From contig CAJNDT010003557.1 in the NCBI GenBank assembly GCA_905221615.1, positions 977,501-1,041,500 of the forward strand: DNA of 64,000 nt. Reading direction: 5' to 3'. The translations under genes were made by a program, and so were the position numbers. Below are positions 10,910 through 22,900 of the stretch, piece after piece (the first letter of the stretch is position 1; each line of letters starts with the position of its first letter). Below the pieces are notes generated by a model. The model was not told the DNA's origin, made no database searches, and saw nothing but the letters and a program-made list of their open reading frames with translations. Origin of the DNA: Symbiodinium sp. CCMP2592. Taxonomy: Eukaryota; Sar; Dinophyceae; Suessiales; Symbiodiniaceae.

Positions 10910-13900
10910 GTGCCGATTGGGTTATCACGACCACACACCTAAACTTCAGATCCGAAAAGCTGCAGCAGTAAAGCCCAACGCTGGAGACTAGACTTGACTA
11001 TGCATCGGGCGATGATGTTGCAACTCCCCTCCCCTCCGAGAAATTTCACTTCACCGGGCGTAACTTTCGGATTCAAGGCAGAAGAACCGGACACTTCACA
11101 GCCCAGGATCGAAACTTCGGAGCTTAAGATGAGTTCTTAAGCAACTACAGCAGGACACAGATTTCCTAAATCAGGACTTCGGATGAAATTCTTAGTTAGT
11201 TGAGCCTTTGAATTCTAGGCGTTGAAATTATGACAAGTTCTTAGCTGCTGAGGGCTTCGGCTTCTAATTGCTTAGACGGGCTGCCTGCACAGGTGAACAT
11301 CACCTTCTTCAGCAGGCAGAACAAGAAGACTCCTCGTTGGCATTGGTGGCAGATTTGCTGCTTACGATATTGGTGCTACTTTCGGTCTGAGATTTTCGGG
11401 TCTGGTGACACTTTCGGGTCTAGTGACACAGGACTCTCCGAATCTACAATCCCGGCTTGGAGCCCCATTCCAGTCTTTGTTGTCTTCAGGTGTGTGCGCT
11501 CCTGAGAAGTCAGGCAAGTTGCTTCACATGAAGGAAGCTTTCATGTTGTGTTAATGATTTGCCCACCGAGGACACTTGAATGACGAGAACGTAAAGGTGA
11601 AACTTGAATCCAGCTAAGGTAGTCCACAGTTTGCTTTGAGAGCATGCTCGTTAGGTGACATCGCAGCCCTAAACCCTAAACCTAGCTCCTCACCTCCCTC
11701 TGTCTATGGTACAGAAGGAAGCGGCAAACTCTGCATCAACTCTCTGAAGTTCAGGACATCCAGGCAGCTGGCTGGCTCGGTAGTTCACGGAACTCACGGC
11801 TTTTTGTAGTGTCGGCTTAGGTGTCGAGGAGGTTTGGGAGCTTGCAGCAGTCTTGGGGGATGCGTGCTTTAAGGCTGTTGTGAGGTGTACGTAAGGCTTT
11901 CCGGGGTTTGTAGGGCTTTCAGGCATTGTGAGGGGTTCACGTGTCGAGGCTCTCAGTTCTGCTGGGAGATGACAGTTTAAGGCTTCAGGCTTCAGTTAAG
12001 GGTGTAGGGGCTGGGATGTTGGTTGAGGAACCGCAAACTCACTCATCTCAAACCCTTTACTATGAAAACCTTAACATCAAACCCAATCAACCCCTCTAAA
12101 GCCCACCCCAACCCGTTAGAACCCTTATAGGGCCCCGAAAAACCAATGTGTTGAATCCTATAAAAGCCCTTATGGCATTCAACTTTTACGAAATCTTCAT
12201 CAAAGCTGCTGAACGCCCAGTCATAAAAGAAAAGGAAAAAGAAGAGAAACCTAAACCCCTAAACCCTAAACCCTCAAACCCCTAAACCCTAAACTCCTAA
12301 ACCCCCAAACCCCTAAACCCCTAGACTCCTAAACCCCCAAACCCCTAAACCCCTAAGCCCCTAAACCCCTAATAACCTAAGCCGCTGAACCCCTGAACCC
12401 CTAAACCCCTTTCAGAAGCTGTCGCCTCTGGAGGTCTTCGAGAAGGACGCCTGGGCCTCTCCCGAGCTCCTCAAGGAGCCGATGGTCGTCCCTTTGGCGG
12501 GTTTAGGGCTTAGGGGTTTCAGAGTTCAGGGGTTTAGGGCCTTGGGGTTTAGGGGTTTCAGAGTTTAGGGGTTCAGGGCTTAGGGTTTAGGGTTTTGGGG
12601 TTTAGGGGTTTAGGGTTTGGTGCATGTCAGGGTTAGGGTTTAGGGGCTCCTTTTTTGGGGCGGTGATTTAGGATTTCTTCAATTGTTATTGAGCTGTCCG
12701 TTTTTTTCAGGGGTCGGAGTACTTGAGTTGGAGAGGATCCTTGCGGTTTAGGGTTTGGGATTCGGGTGTTTTGGCTATTTGCAGTTTGGGGTTTGGGGCT
12801 CAGGGTTTTCGGTATAAGGTTCAATCGCATCAGGGTTTCAGGGGGGCCAGAAACGGCCCTTGCCTCCAAACAAAGCACTCGGTATCATCCGCGCAGCTTT
12901 GCATGTATATTCTTATTGCCAGTAGAATGGTTTCACTGTTGCTTTTGCCATGAGCATTGTATCAGTGCTGGCAGTATTCGCCGCGTGCTTGAAGGTGTTG
13001 TAAAGCCCGACAAGGCTAAAGCCGTAGCATCCGAAAGTCACCGCTTAGGTCCTGCGCTCTGCAGAACTCCGCAGCACAAGCCAGGCCTGCCTCCGTTCGA
13101 GTTTGGGTTCAGCGCAGGCTCGGGGATTGTCCGGGAGTGACAGGGACCGCGATTACTGGGTTATTGTTAATTAGGGATTAAAATAAGTTACCATAGCGAA
13201 CAAACCATATTATTTATTATAGATCCCGATTATGGTAACTTACATCAACTCCCTTAACAATTAACAAGAAGCCAGCGTCCGGACAGTGAGCCCAAGCCCG
13301 ATCTGAGTTCGTGAAGCTAGGCTCTTGGAGGCCTTCCCGGCAGGTTCCAGTAGTCTCAGTAGTTCTCAAACGCATCTAATCGATCGTTTCTCCGGTTGGA
13401 ACGTGATCTCTAAGACAGATCTACGCCTCTACCGAGGTTACAGCCAGGAAGCCAGATGTCCTGATTGCGTTATGCTAGCTGCAACTTTACTTAGGGCCTA
13501 CTTGCCGAGTCCTGTGAGCTTCAAAGCGTGCCGCAGAGCTGCAGAGGTGGTCGCCGCACAGCTCCGGACCGTCTTAGACGAGGCCGTGAACCCAAGACTG
13601 GGGCTTTAGTCGGTCGAGGTTGCTTCCTTCTGACAGACTCCCAACACGGTTTAACAGGGTTTAATGATGTTTGTAAAGTTTAGGAGGGAGCCGCAAAGCC
13701 GCCTCCTCCCCCTGAGCCCTTGACCCTAAAGCCTGAGCCCCTAAACCCCTAAACCCTAAACCCCGAAACTCCTAAACTCATGAACCCTAAGCCCCTAAAC
13801 CCCTAAACCCCTGCACCCCTAAACCCTTGCACCCCTTAACCCCAAGCCCCTAAGCCCCTAAACCCCTAAGCCCCCGAACCTCTAACCCCCTTAAAACGCC

Positions 13901-16900
13901 TAAGCCCCTAAACCCCAAGCCCCCTTAAGCGCCGGCAAGGTCGCCCTGGAGCCGGGTGAGCTGGTGGACATGCTCGAGGAGAACTTCAAGAAGGCCCGCT
14001 GACTCTGCCGAGCAAGCCTCCCACAATGGCGGAAGCATAAGGCCCCTGCAAGACTGTAGCTAGGATGCCCAGTAGTACCCTTATTCGCTTTTTGTAGTCC
14101 TAGGTTCCTTATAAAGTTACCCAATACCAAAAAGAGAGGCCTTTTTATTCTTAGGTTACTGGATCCTAGGTAGGGTTTGTGGCCGGCTTTTTGGTGCTTA
14201 TTTTTAGTCTTGTTGCTGGGTGTTCAGGTGTATCCAGCATGTTTAAGAGCATTGTTGGTTGGGGGGTTTGGGCTTGAGGCCTCGAGCCAGTGCCAATACG
14301 GCTCCTACTACCACATGACGTCGTCGTCATCGTGACAACAAGATGGATAGCGAGTTGCTGAACGTGCAGCTTAATATGAGCGGTATCATTGCAAAGGTAT
14401 CAGTAAGCATACTTCTTACAGCCATACATCTATCAGATTACTAATCCGAATATTCACCCCAAAACTCTGAAAGCGAAACCCCGATTCGGGGCGAAGCCGC
14501 GAGTTCCCAGTTCTTCGACCCCGAAACCGAGCAGCTTTACACCGGGCGCAAGCGGCAGAAAACGCACCTTGGCCCAGCATTTCGAAGTCTTTTGCGAGAT
14601 TTCTGAGGAGTTTGGGGCTAGGGTTTGGGGTTCCGCGCTCTTCGCTGGGTTTCTTAGGTGAGGCTATGGACTTTTGAACCTTCATTGCCTCAGGAAGCCC
14701 ATAATGTGGATGCTGAAAGTCATCCTCCAGCCCTTGATGGAAGAGGCCGGCGGCGAGCGAGGGAAGTGAAGCTAACACTCATGGCAACAAGAGGCCCGAA
14801 GAATCAGACAAAATGCAGAACGAAGCCGAAGTGAGGATCTTTTTCCCTATGCATTGGGTCCGCATGTTCTGCCCGAAGTCCCTGCTCGTCAGATCCTGAG
14901 TGCAGGCCTCCATACCCTGAGCCCCAGTTCGATCCCCGATGCTGAAGCTCCCAAACTCGAAATCCGGTCTAAACTTTTCGTTACAGTCCCTGGTCCCAAT
15001 CCTGGACTCTCTCTACACCTGTCATATATTACAAGGTTGAGACCCCCAACCCCAGACCCTAAGACCTTAAGCTCCACGTCTTACGATTTCGGGCGCATGG
15101 TTTAGGGAGTTCAAGGCTGGGGGGTCTCTATCTGGTCTAGTCAGGTAGTTAAAAACAGGGTCGTGCGACCACAATTAAGCCAATGTCTCAAGCTAGTGTT
15201 CGGGCGCATAATGGCAGGAAATCACAGGTCTCGAGCTTACAGGCTATACAGGGAGAAGGGCTTTCGGGTCTCCATTCTCCGGAAGTCTAGGACAATTTGC
15301 GCACCCAGTGGCTAAAGTCCAACATTCGGTTTCTGGACTCCGAAGCTGTAGTATCTCTAGATATCTCCGATGGTATCAATACCTCGTGTTTCTTCCTGCA
15401 GGTAAAGGCGGCGCTCGCCCAGAGCCTCTTCCCTTGCACCTGGGAGGCAGTGAGAGGGATCGACACTTGAAGCCCTTATCCGAGCCTTATCCCGGAAGCT
15501 TAAGGGGTGATCGGGGTGTGCTTGGGTTTTTGGAGTCTCTGGTATGAGGAAGGCGGGAGGGGTTCCGGTTGTGAGACCTCCGGATCTGGAAGTATCGCAC
15601 TGGAGCGTTTTAGAAGTCTGGGCTTCGTGCTCAAGTTTGTTTGGGGTCGTCTAAGCTTTGGTTTCCGGAGTTTTATTTGGTGGGGTTTCGGGTTCAGCGT
15701 TTGGAATTTAAGGTTTACATTGAGGTCTTGGGTTGCGATACCAAGCACTAAACCCTAAACCAGACCAAGGCAATGCGAGCATGATCCACTGCGGGATCTG
15801 GGACTGGTACCTGCGGGGCTATGCCAACGAGGTGCGAAAGCACCAAGAGCTGGAGTGGCAGGAGGACCGCACTTTGGGTGTTCCTTGAGAGTTTAGGTTT
15901 TCATTTTGGGGTGAGAATACAGAGTTAAACGAAAGGTTCGTAAACGTCAAATTCTGAGTATAGGTCTAAGCGTCTAACTTGTCTAAGCGGCTTATATGGT
16001 TCTGAAGGCCTTTTCAGGGATGTGGGTGTTGCAGGGTTGGTTTGGGGGGCAGCTGGGGCTGCAGGGTTTCAGGCATGTTGGCAAGTATGCTGGGTCTTTG
16101 GCTTGCAAGGTGTCGACGAGATAGGGACCCTTGGTTCTTGCTGTTGATGTGTCGTCTTTCATGGGATTTCGCAACCTCTAGTGTCGGCTGGAGAAGGCCT
16201 ACAGCCTCCTTAAGGTTCCTGCAGCTGAAGTAGTAGCCAAAAATAAAGCCTTGAAGCCCATATTATTGGAAGTGCGGGCATGACCTGCAACGCGGCTACG
16301 GCTGCAGGCTTCTGCAGAAGACCCAACAGTTAAGGGCGGAGTTAGCGTGATCTGAAGGACCCTTCGAACTACTTCGGGGGCATGCACGTCGATGGCAAGC
16401 TCATGCTTGGCGATTCAAGCAGGACACCCGACTTAGATTGGCGCAGCCACTTTGTAAAAGCAGGGTGCACTTTAAACACGGAAGCCCCAAACCCCAAACC
16501 CTGTGCCCGACAAGTTGCAGGCTAGTGAGGGCGTCAGGGTTTCAGCTCCGGGCTTCGGGTTTCTCGAGCTCCAGTAGCATCCCAAACAATTACCAATACC
16601 ATTTTTGGGGTTCCTCATGATAATCATAATATATTATACCCCTAAACAACGGCCCGCGCAGGGAAGCCGAAGACATCTGGGGCATCAGCCAGCCCAACAC
16701 CACGCGGCTCAGCTGCGATCTGCAGTCCGCTCATGCCGGACTTCGCTAGAAGTACTCTGAGGAAAACGCTAGTGACTGCTAGTGACTGTTCGTGGTAATA
16801 CTACTATCATCACGATGGTACTTAACAGCAATAAGTAAGAATCGTGAAGCTTTCATCATTAGCTGCTCTTGCGGCTGTTATTCTTAATTTGTCCCTGTCA

Positions 16901-19900
16901 TGGCCGGTATTGCTGTTTCCGAGGGTAACATGACCATTAACATGACCATCGCACTACAGCTGAAACCTAGAGCCCAAGCCTCATACCGCATAACCTCAAC
17001 CCAATTATCCTTAACAGCCCTTCTTTGTGGATCAAAGGATCAAAACGCGAGCACTAAGAAGCCTGGCCTCAACGCAGTTTCCTCTGACTTCCGACCAAAC
17101 AGAGGCTGAACACGCCCGGCGCTGGCTGGTGGAACATCTGGGTGCTGCTGAGTCCAGTCGCCCAGCAAAGAGTCATAGAAGAGTCAGAGGACAGGACCCG
17201 AACCGTCCCCTTGCAACAGGACACGAGACTATATAGTATAGTACCCTAAATAGTAGGATCCTTGTTATAAGGACTCCAACATAAGGTACCCGTCATTTCG
17301 GAAACTCACATATGGGACCCTTTTACGATCCCATGTTCGTTTTGGGGAGTGCAAAACCCGTCAAAAGCCAGCGACTCGAGTTCCCTCCAAACCCTAAACC
17401 CTAAAGCCTCAAAATCCTAACCCGAACCTCCAAGGAGATCGGGAAGCAGACGTTGGTGCTGCTGGATCCCAGGACCCGAAGTTTCGTCTGTGAGTGTTTG
17501 TCTGAAATCATTGTTTTTTTCGTGACTTGTTGGGATCGGCAGGGACTTTATGGGTAAGTAATGGGTAGTTATAGGCAGTGTCCCGTTCGAAGACTTGCGT
17601 CACTCTTAACATAAAGGCTTGACAGGAGTGCTCGGCTTAGGGGTTAGGATTCAGGGTATTTTGGGGTTGAGAGTGTTTGGGTCGAGGACGAAACCTAGAA
17701 GTCCTGACTTAACCTTCGCCCTCAGCCCAGAACCTCGAAAAAACGTAGCTTGCGGTGCATAGCTTACAGCCCGAACCTTCTGATCCCCAAAATTCAGTGA
17801 GCTTCAGTCCCGAGAACAGCCCAGTCCCTCAACACATGGGTGTTCTTGAAACAGGACGTGGAATGTGACTGCCTTCCTGGAGCACGACCGGCCGCCGCTA
17901 GGGCCGAAATGGCTAAACTCAAGTGCCCAGCGCCCCAAGCCCTTCACCCTAGAAGCTCTTCACCCTGAATCCTAAACCCTGCGTACTGCCCCATCTTGTC
18001 GACTTTTGTATAAAATTCCTAAGACAAATATCGTCTATGCTTCCTTCCCTGCCTACCTACCTCGCCTACCTGCCTTCCGGCGACCGACCCATCGACCTTC
18101 CTCAAGCTACCGTCAGGTTCGTCTGGCCGGAGCGCGACCTGAAAGACCTGAAGGCGCAGCCCTGGAAGGCGCCCCTCTCGATGCCGCCCGGCAGAGGAGA
18201 CTCAGGATCCTAAGCCTTAAACCCCGAACTGCCGAGGCCCAAACCCGAATAGTCTTGACCCCTTCAATAACATGCAAATCGTGAGCCCTGTAGCCGTCAA
18301 AAAAAAAGAACGAAACGCACAACCCATTTGTCAAAGCCCTTGAAAGGCTATAACAGCGTGTTGGTTGCCCTACGCGCCACTGAGAGCCATTTCTCCAAAG
18401 GCAGATGGGCGACCTCCTGGCTTTTCACAGCTTCGAGGTCGCCCATGGAGCCGGGCCACTCGGCCCTTCTAGGGCTTCTTAAGAGGTTGAAGGATTATAG
18501 GGCTTTAGGGGTTTAGGGTTTAGTTTAGGGTTTTTAGGATATGTAAGGAGTTTCCGGGGTGTAGGGCCGGTCTCAGATTCGATGTCTTGTGAGGCTTAAG
18601 CTAGCTTCTTGCGCATCCGAAGAGTTTCGTGAGGCAGCTCACGGACGTTGACAGCGACGCGGTCCGCCTCAGCCTCGATGCACGTTTCTCGGCCAATCAC
18701 TGTTGTGATGAGTTTCTGTGGCTCCTGGTGCGGCATCGCTAACGATCTGTGCCTGATACTGCTGCATTTGGTGTTCTTCTTATGTAGTACTTCATAGCCC
18801 CCTTGCTTTATGCGCCATCCTGTGCCACCTCGTTCGTCCATGCGAAGACGGTGCGTTGAATTCTTATAGCGTAGGCTTGTATGTACGCAAATCCATCCGA
18901 CAGATCTTGTTCTCAACACTTCGACATTTTCTGTACCTGTCAAGGCTGCCACTGCGCGGAATTTTCCAACCGGCCGGTTCGAACCCGCCGGGGCGGCTCA
19001 GCTGGACGAACGCGCGGGCATAGTTGGGGGGTTGAAGATTTCAGGTCTGCAGTTCCAGGACGACCTCGATGAATGATACAGACGACAGCCAGGAATACAG
19101 ATTCAGTAGAAGCTCAGAAGTAGCCCCTCCGTGAAGAAACAAATCTGAAACCTTGGCCCAAATCCGCTACACCAAGTCTTAGCGCTGCTTTCGTTCTCAA
19201 AAGTGGGGGAAGAGGGGTCCTGCGGCTTGGAGGCGAGATTTGTGCTCCGGTCTGGTTCTACGGAGGCGGGCCCATGAACCGTCGATTTCTAGCATTAAAG
19301 GGGTGGGGTCAGCAGTTTCGTGCTGGACCTTGCTGAGAGCTTCTTCCGAGTGCTGCTTACGTATCTGAGCATCATCGCAAATCAAAAACATGCACACCTG
19401 TTTTCACAAAGCTGCGGGATGGTTCCAAGGCCCCAGAAGATCTTGCACATCGCCGAAGGTTGATTCGGCGATTCTCCTAAGCCCTAAACCCTGTTTCCGA
19501 AACAATACGCCCTAAAATTTTGACCCTTGAATCCGAAAGCCTGTGCGCTTTCTGGCGGATTGGGTTTAGAGCGGCTTTCTTCGCCTGGCTACCAACAGCG
19601 AGCCCGAACACTTGACCCCTGGACCCAAATACTTCAAACAAGAATTTGCCGTGCGGTTTGGGGCTTTGTGGCTCTCCAGTGTAGGGCTCGAGAGGCACAT
19701 GTTGCGATGAGCTCTGCATAGTGACACATTTGCATGTGCACGGAGGGGGTTGAAGCAATGAGTGCAGTGCGCCCTTGGTGGCAGGGCAAGCTCAACATGG
19801 CTGCCAGAGGAGTCTGGGATGTCTCAGAAGCACGCTATTTCGATGATTTTATGATGCTGTGTCCTGCTACTGTAGCGTCTGCTTTCGGAATTGTTCAGGG

Positions 19901-22900
19901 TGCAGGGATTGTGGTGAAGATCTCTCGAGACGCAATTCGCAGGGCAGCCGCTGCATGTTCTGGGCTTTCTGCACTGCCTTTAAACCTAAACCCTAAGCCC
20001 TACACACTAAGCCCTAAACCTTAAACTCTAAACCCAAACCCTAAACCCTACACCCTAAGCGCTAAACATAAAACTCTAAACCCAAACACTCAATCCTACA
20101 CCCTAAGCCCTAGACCTTAAACTCTAAACCTAAACCCCAAACCTAAGCCTTAAACCCTAAACTGTGAGCTGCAGGATCGGCTCCGACGAGCCCTGGTGCG
20201 TCATCTACAGACAGGCCGACGAGGCATCGAACTTCCGAGGTTTCGAAGAGCCGGAAGCCGAGAGTTGATTTTCCGAAGCCCTGGGTCTCAAAGTGATAAG
20301 TCCAAATCTCCAGCCACACTGCTTGGAGGCTTCGTATATTGATAACGCGACGAGGGCCATACCTTTTGTGCCGCTTTAGGAAGCAAGCCAGCATGTGTTT
20401 GGGTTAGAATAGAAGTGCTCCGTGGGTAGCAGGACCCAGGGTTTCATGCCTGCTTCTCTGACCCAAGCTAGGCTGTGCACATGCCAGCATCCCATATCGA
20501 AACCAGCGGAGGCGGGGGCAGGCTGCATTCTGAAGAATGACACGCTCTGCGCCTACCCTTGCATCTTGGGCTAAAAGCTTGTGGGCTTCCCCGAAGAAGC
20601 TCCGAAGCACCAAACCCTAAACCCTATTTCGGGTTCAAGGTTCAGACTTTAGGGTTGAGAGTTTAGGGTTTCGGGTTTAGAGAGCAGGGTTTAGGGTTTA
20701 GGGTTTAGGGTTTAGGGTTTAGGGTTTAGGGTTTAGGGTTTAGTAGGAACTATGCAGGTCTCGCTTAGAAGGGGCCGCTGACCTTCCCAGGTGATGCCGA
20801 AGAAGAATGCTCGCTCCAGTCCTTCGATTACTGCGGATGACGGGCAAAAAGTTGGCCCGCTGTAGGGGGCCACAGTACCATATGGTTTAGGGTTTCAGGT
20901 TTGGGGTTTAGGGTCTAGGTACTGGGGGTTAAGGTTTAGGAACTGGGTTTAGGGGTCTGAAGAATCAGTAGCTACGTTCCCGTCTGGCCCGCTGTTACTT
21001 TACGTTTACGAACCCCTAATCTGTCCAGGGTTCAACCCCGCACCTCCACTGACACGGGTTTGTGGATCACTCCGGTGGAAGCTTCACTTTGGGCAGATTG
21101 TTCGTTGAGGTAAGGTGCCAATGTTCACCGGTTTCCACATTCATTGTCAGAGTTAGGGACCTGCCGTGCAGTTGCTTAGATTTCCCGGAGCAGCCCAGGT
21201 TCCCAAACATAAGTTACAAATCACACAGCCCTTTTGACTACAGTCACTTACCGACCTACCACAAAGCTTCGAGGGAATTCGCTTCCTGAGCCGGGTCTTC
21301 GGAGCGAGCCGTCGGAGACCCTCAGCCCGGCCCCGAATTCCCAAAAGCTTCCCAGCCGCCGAACCTTGGCAAACCTGAAATAGTCAGCCAGGCGCCTCCA
21401 TGCAGCAAGGGAGGCGTTTTGGGAATGCTTTTGCTGCCGGGAGAGGGTGGGAACGAGTTTTGGCTTTGGAGTTCAGGGTCTAGGACGAGCTTTGCGTCCT
21501 TGGTGGTTCATTCTAGGCTTCTTGCCTGGATGAGTTGCATCGCGATTGCAGAGGACGATGGTTAGCAACTAGCGAAGGAATCTACCTGATAACGGCTGCA
21601 GTTACGGTTCGGATTGTAGAGGAAGGTGGGAGCAAGGCTGGGTGAGGCTCTCTAAACTAGACCAGCCCTGGTGCAACTAGATCCTGACACCCCGGCAAAA
21701 GCCTCAGGACTCTGAACCTCTACACTACTAGACCTAAGACTCCAAACGCTGAACCCTAGCATCCTCAATAGTATACATCCCTCCTAAACCCTAAACCCCT
21801 AAGCCCCCAAAGTCACAGACCCCTCAACCTTAAACCCTACCTTAACCCCAAGTAACTTACCTTTTTAAGGACTTATATAAAGAAATCATATCAGGGAACC
21901 TTAAAACGGCAGGTTCCTAAGGGTCCAGGTAAACCCTGAAACCCCCTCCACCGAGCCGGCTTGGGCTCTCGCAGGCGCTCCGGGCATCGTCCTCTTTTGG
22001 CCCGGCGTCCCCTGAGGACTGCAGGTTTAGGGGCCTTAGTCTTCAGGGGCTTTAGGACTTTAGGGGGTTTTTACGTAGTCGGGGGCTTAGGGGTTTACAA
22101 GGTCTTTAGGTTGAGGGGTTTGGATGTGCAGGGATTTTGGCAGTTTGGGGGCTTTCGGTTTACAAGTCTCGGCTTTTTTGCGATTTCTGTCCACTCTGTG
22201 TTGTGGGGTCAGGGACAAGTATGCAGTTGAAAATCCTGCTCCCCAAAACTTAGGATTTAGGGTGGCAGGCTTAGAGGCCACTAGAATCCTGCACCTTAGC
22301 ACCTTAGATCCCAAGCCTCTAAACCCGAAGCCCTAAACTGCCTAGGCCCTAGACCGAGGAGCATCAATCCTGGCTCAACCTCCGAAACACCTTCCTGGAT
22401 GTGGAGGCAGAGGCGGGCCCTTGCCACAACGACCTCCCGGAACCCCCCCCCCCCCCCCAAACCTCCCAAAACACAGGGTCCAAGAAGCCCAAGCCCAGTA
22501 ACACAATGCCCAAGACCCGGAAACCATAAACGAGTCCGGACCCCGAAGTCATGGCACCATAGTACGGTTGACATCTTAAGAGCCAAGCAAGTCTTGAAAA
22601 CGATTCCCTCCCAGGCTCTCACAGGAACTCCAGAGTTCTTCGCGGTGAACCCTATTAGGAGCCATATGAGGCATTGAACCCTGGCCTTATTCATGCTTTA
22701 CATGAACCCCTGCGAGCCCCCTTAACACCCCACCCCGAACTGTAAGCCGGGCTTAGGGTTTATAAAGGTGTAGGGTTTAGGATGCGAAAGGGCTTCCAGT
22801 TTAAGCAGGCTTAGGGATTTAGGGTTGAAGCCGGTTTACTAAACCCTGAAACCCCTAAACGCTCTCCTTTCAACAGGCCGGGATGTCGCGGGAGCTGCGG

